Assembly: GCA_028023455.1 (NCBI GenBank)
Contig: JAQFVV010006294.1
Span: 744,001 to 808,000, forward strand
Source: Epiperipatus broadwayi
Taxonomy: Eukaryota; Onychophora; Udeonychophora; Euonychophora; Peripatidae
Reading direction: 5' to 3'
Length of the DNA: 64,000 nucleotides
This document shows, one piece after another, positions 26,301 to 41,300 of the stretch. Positions within the stretch are counted from its first letter, which is position 1, and the number at the start of each line of letters is the position of its first letter. The notes beneath the pieces were generated by a model. It was not told the DNA's origin. It did no database searches and saw only the letters and a program-made list of their open reading frames with translations. A program made the position numbers and the translations under genes.

Positions 26301-29300
26301 AAAAAAAGAAAAGATTGTAAATTCATGACTGATAGAAAACTTTACTTCTGGAGTCTTTATAAAATTATTGTTGACTCAAGCCCTCCAAGTTATGTATATA
26401 ACAACACATTGGATAGTTTACAATCTTTATTTATAGTTAAAAATAAATCCAAGTTTATTCTTTTCCATGAAATATAAAAAAATTAAAAAATCTCCTTTTA
26501 GAAAAGTTTTCATAAATAACAGAAATAATGATATATCCCAAATGTGTAGTTCTTAACCAATCACATGCTGACTTAAGTTAATCTATGATTGGTCAAAAAT
26601 TTTGAAAGTGAATCTTTTTGTGTATGTTCTTTTTGATTAAAATGTAACTCATTGATAGTTAAATTAGTGTTTTCTCTATAATAATAGCTAATGTGTTACA
26701 GAATAAAAAAAACAAAAACTTGATTTTTTTTAATCATGTAATAGTTTTGGCCTGATGAGTATTATCTTTCCTGTACGAATTATCTAGAGAAACTTTTGCT
26801 CTTCAGACTTCTATTAAAATATTTGTACTTTTAACTTTACATTTGAAAAAAAGTCTTCAATTCAAAATTTGAACAATAAATATTGCAGAATAGAATTGTC
26901 AATTAATTAATTAATCATTCGAATGGCTAAAAATAAAAAAATATGGGTTTGTTAATATATAACAGTTAATCACTGCAATTATTTAATATTCACAATTGGT
27001 TATTGCAACATTTTCAACATAATGTAAATGCATATAGTTAAAATTACTTAGTATAATACTTGTAAATAGATTATTCAATAAAGCACCATTTTTTGAATAA
27101 AAATGAGCAAGATTAACATTGCTAAATATTTATGTACAAGTTACAATTACTAATTTGCCTAATTGTATAAAATCATCTGCTCAAAACCTTCAGCTGATAG
27201 TAAATTAGGGAATGTTCACCATGATGATTATTTACTATTTTATATTTACCTATTTATTTTTATGTCACTTATGTTCAAGTTTCAAGCTCATATATTGGTA
27301 AAGAAAGATAGCAAAGACTTATTGTGTTCACTTATTCTTATCGCTCTTTAATAAAGAATTGTTTTACTAAATTAAACAAATATGACATTAGATTTTTAAA
27401 CTGCAACAGCGACAGGTATAAGAGCCTCTAATGCTGTATTTACTTAATGTGAGCAAGCATATATATGTAAAGGTAAAAGCCTTTAAGTAGTCTTGAGCAG
27501 AGCAAAAACTGAAGGAAAAGGTAAATCATTAGACTTTCCAATCACCATTTGGTAAGGATTTGAGCAATTTTTTTATTTTTGTTTTTAATTAAGTATAACT
27601 AGATACTCATTTATTGACCAACTGGGTTGACTACCTGAAAGAAATATTCTAAGCCTGATGAATATGACTTGGATTCAAGTCCAAATTATAAGCATTGTAA
27701 GTGAATGCATTATTCCTACACCAATAGATCATTTGTATATTATATAGCCATAATAAGCTGAATAAGTAATTTGATTTAATTATTTATTTTGATGTTTATC
27801 ATCAAAATATGTCCATCTTCAACTGTTTCGAAGCAAACATTTTAATATTAGTTAATCTTATTTTAATTGTTGTAGGTTTTTGATGTTTTTAGTCGGGTAG
27901 TTTGCCCTAGGTACGTGGTTCTTTTGAGTTCACCAGAAGAAGCTGATAAACAAGGAATTGAAGTTGGAACAAAAATTTACTATGCCCCCAAAGCTAAAGG
28001 CATAACTTCCTATGTTTTTCTCTCTTCATTACTTAAGTAAGATTGTTGATTTTATAATAATATTTTGAATTTGTATTTACCAATCATTTTGCAGGATATA
28101 TATGTTTCAAGGATAAATCTTTTGTCATCTGCCTTAAAGTGTAGCTGATTCCTCATGACAACATAGAGATTTAATGTGAGATCAGCTATTCTCCAAGACA
28201 GTTGACAAAAAGAGTTATCCTTGAAATATATATATATCCTGCAAAATAACATAACAATTGATTACATTTATTTAATAGTATTGTTAACCAATTTAATTAT
28301 ATATGTATAAGTGATTTTTGTTGTTTATTTTTTTATGTATTTCCTTTAGTTGGTGTAATTTATTATAGTTTGTCTCGGTATCAATATAATCAGTATACTA
28401 TGTTCTATTTTCCGTTTAATTTCTGCTTTTAAATAATGCATAGAACTTCTGAAGCCATGCTGGGATAACTAATTGATAAAATGAAGATTCCGCTTATTTT
28501 TGACCTTGACGCACATTTAAAGACGTAAATAGAGTAATCTAGATTTTTATATAAATTAATCTCAAAATAAATATGTCAAGAGTGTAACATAGATTTGTAC
28601 TTTATGTCATTTATCTGTATTTAAATAAAATAGTATTGATTATTTTGTAATAATTTTTTATAAAGTAGTTTATTTTTAAAACATAAATAGAATGCTAAAA
28701 TTGAATAGGTATTTATGTGTAATTCATTGTTAAAAAAAAAAAAAATTTCCATAATGTGAAATTGTTTTCTTTTTGAAGTGTTTACAAAGTAATCTCAAAA
28801 TAAAATTTTGTACTTGTATGATAATAAAATATTCAGTGGGAACATTTATATGTCATTGAAAAATGAAACCTTTTTTCATAACTAGACATTAACTAAATTC
28901 TCAGTAACTAGAAAAAGCATTCTATTAGTCCAGTGACTGAAGTAAACAGCCACCATGGGTTGAAAACAAATTCTGAAGAAGACTGTTACAGTCACGTCTG
29001 GATCATATATGCTATCTTAGCAATAAAGCAGCAATGAATCAGAATATCTTTCTAGCCTTTTTTTCGAGATGTTTGCTCTATTTATTGCTGGTAATCAAAA
29101 TAAATAAAATAAAAAAAATTGTCATTTTAGCCTTCTTTTTTTTTTTTAGTTTTTGTTTATTTACCCAGTTCATTGTTTTATTGTATTATACAAAAAAAAA
29201 AAAAATACAAATGTCATTTGCAGTGAATTTGATCCTTTACTGATGTATTTCATAGATATTTACAATTAATCCTTTTTTTTTTTTTGTTTGTTGTGAAAGA

Positions 29301-32300
29301 CAAATAAAACAATTTGAAGAACAAATAAGAAAATTACAAAAAAAGCAAGAAATATGTAATTTACAAATAATAACAAGATTTACCAAAATAGAGTCCAATT
29401 TCTCCCCCAAAACTTTCATTATATCAATGAATTATCCCAGTATGGGTTCAGTAATTCTACATAGTATTTAAAGGCAGAAATTAAAAGGAAAATCGAATGT
29501 GCTGTCTATATTGGTACCAATTTTCTCTTTATATAAATGAAACAACAGAAATCACTATTTGCATAAGCTGTTATTTTAATCAAATTTTGCCTTCATCAGA
29601 TGAATAGATTGATAAAAATTAAAGATAACAAAAAATATCTTGAAATGTTATTGAAGATCCCTATAGACTACAAAGAATTTTTGTTAATTATTTATTAGTC
29701 TATTATGTCAAAAATTTATATGGGTATCAGTTCTCATATAGTGTGATATTTATCACCAGATAGAGTCACATATAAATGACTAAAAAATAATAATAATTTA
29801 AATATCACTAAACATCACATGATCATCATCTCTTATACTAGCACATAATTGTTATTAAATAAGGCAAAACTCTCCATATGGTAATGCCACACTGTGCCAA
29901 CCAGAGTAATCAGTGGATGCCAGAAGGTTTGTGCATAAAATCCCTATCTAGTGCCTACTCATCCAATATCCCCAGACTAGTTTCTGGTTTGTGGCCTTCG
30001 TCAGTGAGGAGCCTAGGTGCAGTGCTCTCAGATCCAAGGCTCCTCACTGACGAAGCCACAAGCCAGAAACTAGTCTGGGGATATTGGATGAGTAGGCACT
30101 AGATAGGGATTTTATGCATAAGCCGTCTGTCATCCATTGATTACTCTGGTTGGCACAGGATGGCACTACTGTATGGAGAGTTTTGCCTTGTTTAATAATT
30201 TAAATACTTGAAAATAATTTATTGGGAAAAAAAAATTCAAGTCCATGACAGTAAATTTAATAAATAAAAACATAAAAATTATATATTTAGTCACCAAACC
30301 AATACAAAATAAATAGATCTTATTTCCTTTTTTACATAATAAATAAAAACATTTCATCTATAGTAAAATGAAAATAATATATACTTTATCATGACAATAA
30401 TATATTTAGCAACCAAACCAATGCAAAAAGAATATAAATAACATTTTATCAATGCTGCAGTATATAAGGAAGTAATTGACAGTAATTATTTACATTTTGC
30501 TATAAATGAAAGATATTTATATTTATTACACAAAAATGAAACAAAGACTCATTCATCAGACTAGAAATTATCCAATAATGAATAATATTTCTGTAGTGAA
30601 ATTTTCATTACACCACTCATGTAAGGTAGGGACTGGTTTCTATCCACTTTTAACACCTTGTGGAGGGATGTAATTATAAACATATAACCAAAGACATATG
30701 AAAAAGATATATGATCCCCAAGATGTACATTTCATGCTGAACCAGCATTCATCAGTTTGCCCAGACCATAATTTCTTACACATATCTTTATCATTGTTCA
30801 GTAAATATATAAATAGCAAATTATTAGTTTATTTGATAAGTGTCAAATGTTTTTTCCTCACAGCTTTGACACAAATTTCTTAATGAAAGGACATAATGAA
30901 TAATATTTTTGCAGTGTAATTTTCACTACACCACTCTCATCCAAGATAGTGACTGGTTTCTATCCACTTATAGCATCTTGTGGTTGGATGTAATCATAAA
31001 CATGTGCCCAAAAACATCTATAGAAAAATTGATTATTGAAAGACCTATTCATTTTATATTGCTTTGATTGCTAAATATATTATTTCCATGTTTTTATTTA
31101 TTAACTGTGAATTTTATTTTGCATTTCAGATCAATTTTCAATCCGTTTTTGATTATAAAAAAGTTAAAATATCAAACGAATTCACTGTATTTTATATGTG
31201 TAATTATCCGTTTCTTACTCTGATCCATTACGAGTATCCAATATTTTTTTAAAGTGACTTTATTTTTTTTATAATAAGCAGAGGTGAAGCTCATGATTTA
31301 TTATGCATATCTCTCCTGCTTGCTAATTTTAAACAAATTAATAAAGAACATTATTCTAAGTAATTAAAATATAATTTATTTGAATGTTAGATAATACATT
31401 CTAAAGCATATGCTAATGGAAAATTTTCCATTAATTATTCATTGACACAGCAAGTACATATTGTTCACCATTTTTCACTTGTGTTTATTGTTGTTTTTGC
31501 CACATATCAAAAAATATCTAAGTCATATTAGATTTCAATCTCAGGATATGGGCATGCTCCTTCTGCCAAAAAATAAATAATCATTTCAACAGTATAAACT
31601 AAACAATTAAATTAGCCTTATATAAATACAAAAAAAAAAAAACAACTTTGACAGAAAGTAAACAATGTTAAGAGCTATATTAAGATAATTATGATTTTTG
31701 TATTATTAGATCAGTCATAATGTGAAAGTTGTAAAGTATTGGTAAAGAACTCATCATCCAGTTTCAGAAACGAGTAGTATGTTGTACATGATTGTTGCAA
31801 AACAAAACTTTTTCATCATTGAGGATCTGAGATTTTTTGTATGATCATTCCCTTATTTACCGACAAGTCTCTGAGGTGAATAATTTGGCTAATGGAAGAA
31901 TGGAGACAAGGAAAGCTATTATTTGGATCCACAACTTCAGCAAGTTTGATTCCGAAAGCAGGAACAGTTTATGGCATAATTAAAAAACAAAATCAGAGAA
32001 TGAAAAGGGGGTTTGATTTCAAATATTGGCTAGCGAGAAAGAAAGTGGTATATACCATTCTTTTTCTCACATTTTTTATTCTCCCACATCCACTGTCTGC
32101 TTGACTGTTAATCTATAGACATCTTGGAACTAATGCAAAATTGAGAAATCTGACTATTTAATTAAAAAAAGGCTCGGTGAACCATACAAAAAGATTCTCT
32201 ATGTTTTGTCCACTCATATTTTTAATGCATGAAAAATAACAATACTTGCACATCTATGTATATCTAAGGAAATGATTTATTTTTTATCATTTAAATCTAG

Positions 32301-35300
32301 TCATATTGCTCTATAATACTATAGGTTGCAAACACTTCAAAATAACCATCTCCTCTTAAACAGTGAACTGTTCAATTGAACTTTATTATTAAAATGTGAT
32401 GAATTGTATAAAAGAAATTAAATTGATTGTTCGATATTTATAAAACTGTAGAAATTTTAAAAAAAAAATCACTAAGATTATATATGATTTTGATTTAGGA
32501 ATAGTTTTTAATTTGGTTATTGATTTTGTGGTTTTAAGATTCCAAGAACATTTTTATGAGTTTTTTTTAAAAAAACAAACAAACAAAAAAACAATAATAT
32601 AAAAATGTAAACATTTCATTGAATAGCAAGATATTAGATCAAATTTTTAAAAACATGACTTAATTAAATTGAAAATCTTAGTTCTCTCTCTATATATTAG
32701 TGTTATGATAACTAAAAATATTTTTATTATTATATCTAAGATGTTGAAAATTTCTTTCACTTTTAATGCATTGTTTCTTATTAAATTTTTAGAAGATAAA
32801 AACACTTCTCACTATACTTTTTTCACAATGCTTTATTTAATATATGAGTTTCGACTGATTAGCAATCTTTTTCAGATATTTGGAATATCTTTTATGTAAG
32901 GGTCTGAGTTAGTCAAATTTTATATATTAATAAAGCATTGTGAAAAATGCATTTGAGAACTATGAAGCTTTTTTTGTAAAGATTTATTACATATGTAGAA
33001 ATTATAATTCTATCAGATATGTTTCTCTTTTATATAATAGTATTTCTCTGTTTATCAAATAATTGTTTTCAATTATATTCAATAGAGAAAAGGGATCTGA
33101 TGCATCTTGGGAAGCAGATCATGAACCTCCAGAACAGGTAATTTTTTCTAATGCTATTTGTTTCTTTGGTTTGTTTTAAATAATCCAATACTATTTTTAA
33201 ACACTTTTTTTTTTATCATTTTTAATAGCACATTGAATACTCGGATGATGAAAAAGAAAGAGAAGCTAAAAAGAAAGGTAATAAAAAGCATCAAAGGAAG
33301 AGGCCAAATACTAACAGGTAAAATACAATAAAATTAAATAATAATTATTTAATAATTAAAAAAGCAAGTCATATATAACATGACATTACTTTTATAAGCT
33401 TGTATTTACAAAAATGCAATCCAGAGAGCGTACCAATAGCTCAAACAAGCTCTTAATTAATAAGTGCGATATGAGAAAATATTTTAAAATCTCTATCCCA
33501 TTTCCAGACTAACTAGTTTCGAGCTTATTAAAAAAAAGAATTTCAGTCAGTTATTTTTTTTATAGCAGCATAATTTTTCACTATCTCTATGCCACTTACT
33601 GCACTTTGTATATTCTTTAAAAATGTTACTGATCTTTTTTGATTAATAATTGAAAGAGCAATATTAAAGTATTGATAATTGTATTGAGGAATGAAATGTA
33701 CAGAAAGATGTTTTCAGAAACATTTTATTTAAATAATTTTTATATTAAAAGCCATTCATAAATAAGTATAACCATTCTAATTTCAGAAAAAGAAAAAGAG
33801 AGTATGACACAGAACAAAATTTAAAAGTGAATTTTGTCATGATTATACAAATCAATCGTTTTTGTCGGTGCAACATTTTCCAAGGTTGAATATAAGGCAG
33901 CTAACTTTTACCCTCGAAAGATTTTTATTTGCCTTGCCAATTGTAGCTTTTCATTGTATTCTGTTCTCAGCCATATCCTTCCAAGAAAAGTAATAAATAT
34001 TGCATCTCTTTAAAGTGTTTTTGAGATAAGGAATATTCATTTTCTATGAAAGTGATATTTCAGTTTACCATAGCATTGCTTGACATTTTACATCTTCATA
34101 GCTACTACTTTTAACTTTTTCACATTATCAAGCTAATACAACCTGAAATTCAAAAATGCTCTTAAGATTTTGTACTAGTCATTTACTTTCTTGGCCAATA
34201 TATTATCGTTATGTTTTTATATTAATAGACTCATTATCATCACGTTCAGAAAATTGAAGAACATACCCATTGATCTTTTGATCTCGCTAGCATATCTTCA
34301 GAATATTGTGTTGCATCTTTAAATGAAACTTTTCCAATATTCTTATATTATGGTGATTGGGAAATAAATTTGATGGAAATAATTTAATTCTTAACTTATT
34401 AAATTTAGTAAAGGCAAATATGCCTCAAGATCCATTATCTGTTTCTCTACCTAAAAAAGCTACCAAGATATTTAAGAATTTTTCTTTCATCGTTGTTCGA
34501 TAAAGCTTTTGAGTTTTTGAGATTTAATTAGTAAAAGAAATTCTTTATAATCTAGATTTAAACTACTAAGAATATTAACTAGATCATCATTGAATGAGAT
34601 CAAAAAACTTACATGGGTCTTTGAAACCAATTACTTAAATACAACTTAGCAGATAACATGTTAAAACACTTGTCACATTTTCTAAGCATAATGACTTTAT
34701 AAAGTATCATTCTTAATATATTAATATTATAATATTTTTTAAATAATATATAATTTTATTGAAAGGCTTCATGAATGTTATGTACAGCATCTGCCATATC
34801 CATTACATGAGATTTGAATCCAACTCAGGTATATCTTTTTTTTTTTTTTTTCAGTTTTCAAACAGGCTTAGAATTTTTTTTTTTCCATGTAACTAATCCG
34901 TATCCAATATAATTGGCCCATCTAATAATATTAGTGAATAAATGGATATTTAGTTATTCTTAGCTGAAGAATAAAGAAACCATTAAGACCATTGTAATTT
35001 GGCATATGGCAAACCTTTCTCTTCTTTGGTGAATTATTTAATAATTGTTTTAGTTATATAATCTTATTAATTTAATTAGTGCAGCATTTATAAAGTAGGT
35101 TATTGCTTGTGTGTGTGGGGGCGGGGTGCTCATTAGTAATTTAGTTTTGTTATATATTTGTGCATATTATGCACACTTCTACTTGTTTTTCTATTAGGGG
35201 TAATAAATTATTCCAATGTGACAATTTTATTATCTTCACGGCAGCTATCCTCCAAAAAGTAGAAAGTATTAAATATATTTATTATATTCGATATTTATTC

Positions 35301-38300
35301 AGCTATTCATATATTCAATGCTTTCAAGTGTAATCATATTCTTAATGCTATATACAAAATGGATAAATAAATTTATGTTTTGTGGGCTATATATCTGGAA
35401 AATTTTACAAAAAATTATTCAAACATATATTTATTATATCACACTGTAGAAAGTAATTTTTTTTAAAATATTCAACAATAATATAATCAGTTGTAATCTA
35501 TTCTATATGTCTATTGTAGAGATGTTAAAAATTAATTCAAGATTAGTTTGAGGATTTTGGTTGACACGGTTGCTTAGTGCCCACTATTTTATCATGTAAA
35601 CTAGATGAGATGATGCTTTGCTTTGGTGTAATAAATTAATTTTGAAAAAAACAGTTAAAGCAAACTAAATTTAAAAACAATTGCTAGTTCTAATGAAATA
35701 TAGTTTATCCAATCTCAATTTGTTAATTATCATTTCAATTTTTATTATTCTTTGTATAGTTTGTGTTTATTTCTAGTTTAAATTCTCTCTTTTTTCCTTT
35801 TCACTCTGTGCTTGTTTAGGATCTGTACATAATCTATGAGTCTATAATTTTCCACTGAAAATGGATAGTAAACATAAATTAAAACCAGGTGAAATTGGAG
35901 AAGGCAAAAGTATTTTTTCATTGCAAAGATAATAAATCTTGGGAGGCTTCAATGGCCATAGTAATTAAATATTCTTAATTAAATCTTTAATGCTAATTAC
36001 TAATATGAGCTTTGATTTTTAAGAAGGATTTTTTTTTCTTTTTACCATTCATTCATTAAGTAAAAATCAAATAACTTTTAAAATAATTTTTCTATTATTA
36101 ATTGTCACTTAAGATTTTTCTTCTTCAAGGTGGAGCTGTAGCTAATTTTTCAAACATAAGTTTTCAGTGGTACAAGACGGTGATATATATATTTTAAAAA
36201 GGCATAGACTTTTAAAAAGTATTAATGATTAATTAAAATAGAAATAAAAACTGTAAAACTTCCCTTTTTAAAAAAGACTTTCTTTATTAAAAAACACTAT
36301 TGTAAACAATTGTTTATGCAATCTCCGATTTAAATTTTGAATTGGAATAATTACAAAAAATATCCAAATATTAATAAGTTAAAATATATATTTACAGTAT
36401 AAATATTTTCTAATAAATACTTATTATTGTGCAAATATTAAAAAATTAATAATATATATAAAAAATATTTTATATTAAACATTTTTATATTTAACTTGAA
36501 ATAAAAGTGTGGGATGTCTAGAAATTAATTAATTTAATCCCTATTTTTTGCAGCAAGTGATTGAATTACTTATTTTTTAGATAACCTATGCTTTTATTTC
36601 AAGTTAAATGTAAAAACCTCAATTATGGTTGAAGGAATAATTATTTTTTGGGTTTTTAAATGCAAAATAAATAAGTTTTTATTGTAAAATATTTTTTATA
36701 TATATTATTTTGTACAATATTTTTGTAAAATGTTTTAACATTTAGTAATGTAATAAATTTAATATAATAGATAAAGCTATATTTAATTGAAAATAATTAA
36801 CAAATTTAATAATTTTTTGTATGTACTATTGTCATACATGTATACTAACAATTCATAGTTTAATGATTTACAAAACAAAAAGCAAATTTTGTATTTGAAT
36901 AATTTTGTAATAATAATAAAAATATTTGTTAATAGAATGAATGAAGAAAGTAGTGTAAAAGTTGAAACACAATGCTTAGATTTTATAAAATAAGATAAAA
37001 ATGTATAAAAATTGCTACTGCTTTAGAATATTTTAAGGACATTTGATTATTATTTTTAAATTTATCAATATTTTTTAATGCATTTATTAATGCTAATCAC
37101 CATGTGAATTTAATAATATTTAAGTTTTAAACTTTTTATTTTTATGCATAATTATATCAAAAATGGTTATTAAAAATTTAATATGCATGAAATATTATTT
37201 TCATTTTACTAGAATACATCTTGATATATATCAATAACAAATTTCAGTAGAAAGCAAATTGCCTTTTTCTTTCTAGTTGATAAGTTTTGTTTATAAAACT
37301 AGTGCAATGTTATACAAATGGAACTTTTCATCATTTATTGTGATAGTATCCATTGTTTATCTTCTGTTTTCACAAGGTTTATTATTATGGCAATTAGTTT
37401 TAGCAATTATAAAAAGTTTTTTACTGTCATCACACAGTTTGAAATGAATCCTATTCTAGTAATCAATGCAAATTACACGATTTCAGGTTTACTCATTCAA
37501 TTATTATTCTTATTATAAATTATACAATAGTTGTTTAAATTTATAACACCTACTTTTATGGTATTTATTTAGTTTGACATGGGAGTTATATATTGTATGG
37601 ATATAGTTATTTTATGTTATATTTTCAGGCAAAACAAAGATGAGATAGACACTAATTATGAAAAAAATACAGGTAATAGACTTTTTGAAATAAATATTAA
37701 TATTTTTATATAAGTAAAATTACTTAATATACAAAGTCTTTTATGGGCTAATTTTTTTATGTAAAATGTTAACAATTTTTAAAAAATAGTTTTCATAATT
37801 GTTTCTTTTGCCTATTATAGTTTTATTAACTAGCACAGAAATCATATGTAATTTAAACAGAAGGATTTACACCCTAAGCACATGTGCTGTAATGTTTGTT
37901 ATAATAGCTCGACGATATCTTGTTGAATAGTGAGAATATTCTTAAACTACAGTACAAGTTAGATACTTTTGAAAAGATAAGAGTGACCATCTTATGTTTT
38001 GAATCTAAATTTAGTTATATAGACCATTCCAAAGCATCTTGTGTTTTGGTTTGAGAGTATCCTCAGTACTCAACAAGAGATAGTTGAGCTATTATAACAA
38101 ACATTACAGCACATATGCTTAGGATGTAAATCCCTTCTATTTAAATTCTGTAAAATTTATAAATGCAAAAGTAATTATAATACTAGCATAATGCACTAAT
38201 AGAAATATCTCACATTAGCTTAGCATTTGTTCTTTTGGATTAAGATTTATTTCTGGAATATGTATAACAAAACCCAAATAAATATAATTAATGACCTTCT

Positions 38301-41300
38301 AGTCCAACATAATATTATTAAGCCAATAAACATCACATGATCATCATTTCATATGCTTGCTTATAACTGTTATTAAAATAGGCAAAACTGTCTATACGTA
38401 TTGCCACTCAGTGCAAGCCAGAGTAATCAATGGGTGCCAGAAGGCTTGGGCATAAAATCCTCATTTAGTGCCTACTCATCCAATATCCCCAGATTAGTAT
38501 TGGCTTTGTGGCCTTCATCAGTGAGGAGTCTTGAATCTGAGAGCACTGCACCTAGATCTTAGGATCCTGCCTAATAGGATAGCTGTTGCTATGGTTATTA
38601 AAGAACCAAAGACACCAAAATGTATAGGTATTGAACTGAATTCAGACCTATATGACTATATAAGCTAATGAGCTTGGATTGAAAATATTATAGTGTTTTC
38701 AATTTAAGACTCATAGTTTTGTAGTAAAGTAGGGATAAAAGGTGGCTGCTGGAGGGTTGCATTAGATCCTAAGATCTAGGTGCAGTGCTCTCAAATCCAA
38801 GACTCCTCACTGATGAAGGCCACAAGCCAGAAATTAGTCTGGGGATATTGGATGAGTAGGCACTAGATGGGGATTTTATGCACAAGCCTTCTGGCATCTC
38901 TGGCTTGCACTGAGTGGCAATATGTATAGACAGTTTTACCTGTCATAATATTATTACATGTATGGAAAGAGCTTAATGAGATTTCAGTGGGTTCTTTTAT
39001 TGATTTTCACATTTCTCTTTTATGTTTTCTATATATCCAATTTATAGTATTTTTTTATTTCTTCTTTAAATATTATCCATGTATTGTTTAAATAATTCAC
39101 TAACTTTAGAAAATATTTGAGATTTATTCATCCAATTAATCAGTAAATGTTTTTCTGTCAGCAAGTCAAGTATTATATATTATATACTTCGTAATATTAT
39201 AATTTGTTCTATTGCTTTTTGCTATATTTTTTAAGGATTGTCTGAGCAAAGAATTAAAATCATATCAAAGTAAATTTTCAGCAAGTAGTATGTAATTGAG
39301 GATAGCAGTTCCTGGTGTGGCTTTATCATTTCTGATTCCAGAAACGTCTAGATAGACAATACCACAATTGTAATTTTGAGATTGGAAAATTATTTTTAGG
39401 ATTGTCATAAACAAAATAAGGATTTGGAATGTTTTTCCATATGTTTTTATCTTTTGTAATTCAATTGTTACTAATTTTCTTCTTTTCTGAGCCAACTAAT
39501 ATCTAGTAAAAATGAAAATACACACAGAAAAGATAGTTTTTTTTTAATAATATTTAGCTTTATTACTGCCTAGCATGCTTTCAATATACTACAAAGAGCA
39601 AACTCTCCATAGCACCACTCAGTGCAAGCCAGAGTAATCAATGGATGCAGGAAGGTTTGTGTATAAAATTCTATCTAGTGCCTACTCATCTATATCCCCA
39701 GACTAGTTCTAGCCTGTGGCTTTCATCAGTGAGGAGCCTTGGATCTGAGAGCACTGCACCTAGATCTTAGGATCTAATGCAGCCACCTTTTATTGTTTTA
39801 GTTAACTATAAAGCTTTGAGTCCAAAATGAAAACCCAATAATGTTTTCAATTAAAAAAGATAAAAGGTGGTTACCGAAGAGTTGCATTAGATCCTAAGAT
39901 CCAGATGCAATGCTCTCAGATCCAAGGCTCCTCATTGATGAAAGCCACAAGCTAGAAGATAGCTGGGGATATTAGATGAGTAGGCATTATATAGGGATTT
40001 TATGCACAAATCTTCTTGCATTCATTGATTACTCTGAGTGCACTGAGTGTTGCTACTGTTCGGAGAGTTTTACCTCTTTGTTAAGTTGTATACAGCAATG
40101 CAAATCATTTGTACAAGATTCTGTATTAAAAATTTATTATTCAAAGCTTATCTTTCTTCACTTGTGTTTTGAAAAGTAACATTTGTACTGATGTTTTAAT
40201 ATTTAACAATCGCCTTCCCTCAGTTACCAGTTTGTAAGAGGAAAAATGATAATCATTAAATACTTTCTATTTTTGCAGTTAAAATGAAAATTGATAAAGA
40301 CAAGAATAGTAATACATGTTTAGGTCATTTAAACGTTATTTAAAGTGCAGTTTTTATTTTTAAAAACGTATCTAGTATTTTATTCAAAACTATAATTTAA
40401 AAACTGAACTTTTGCAAAATAATGATGAATCTGACTGAAATTTCTATTCTTATGTTGGTTTAATGTGAATTAAAAGAGATGCCTGATTTTTTTTTTTAAT
40501 AGAAGAAAATTAACTTTTTAAGCTGTATAGTATATTATTACTTTTATATATTTTATCTCGGTATTTTTTTTTATTTCTATTATACTGATGTTTAAATTTT
40601 ATATATGATACTTTTTATATTCTTATCATAAAAGCAAGTTGTGAATAAGTACTACACCAGTTCTTATATTTAATGATTATCAATAGTAGTTTTTTTTTTA
40701 GCCCCTTAGCACAATTTTTTTAATGTCTTAATTACAAACTTCATCTTAGAAAGTTAAAGTAAATTGTTTCAAGGTGGTGACAAGAAATGATAAGCTATTA
40801 CTGATTTGATTTTAAATGTCATTAATAAAATTGCAAATAATAAAGTTTGATTATACTTTTTTTAAATACTGCATTTGAATCATTTTTGATTGTAGATTTT
40901 TCTAAAACTTTGTCATTTTATAAATTTGAAAATCAAATATTTTTTGTAGAATGTTTGCTAAGTTCATATTTTGACTGCTATAGACGTTTTGAATATTTGA
41001 TGAATAAAAGATATTAGATTTATTCTGTAGTTTTAAGTTACTCTAGATTATATGTGAACATAGTCAAATGTGTATATATATATTTTTTAGATTTCTATGC
41101 TGGTTATAAATCACGTGCATCTAATTCCTATATGTATCAAATGCCAATTGTGGATCCAACAAAACCTTCATTCCAAACTGGGCGTCAATTTTTTTTAAAG
41201 CAGTCAAGATTTTTCCAGCCTGCATTATCATCATCAAGTTTGAAATCACAATTTTCACAAAACACTACCCAACAGTTTGGGCAACCTCCACAATTTCGTT

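Larger units (their letters stand above)
28037..33085. other. NAF1 intron b-c
   Basis: 5 kb intron holding the family A and B elements above. The rest is AT-rich. The 70-codon frame at 31892-32104 (MEEWRQGKLLFGSTTSASLI..) has a more protein-like composition than most but no family I can name; it may be a transposon scrap. Confidence 0.45.

Noticed and set aside
29878-30102. 74-codon open frame
   Set aside because: It lies wholly within the arms and loop of the family A hairpin.
33787-33826. Possible NAF1 exon (RKRKREYDTEQNLK) after a TTTCAG acceptor
   Set aside because: Its only donor leaves phase 0, and joining it to the next exon at 37629 gives an immediate stop; exons d and f join correctly without it.
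41054-41090. Upstream ATG giving a 256-residue single-exon protein
   Set aside because: The acceptor at 41089-41090 and the matching phase show that the frame belongs to the last NAF1 exon; the upstream codons are intron.
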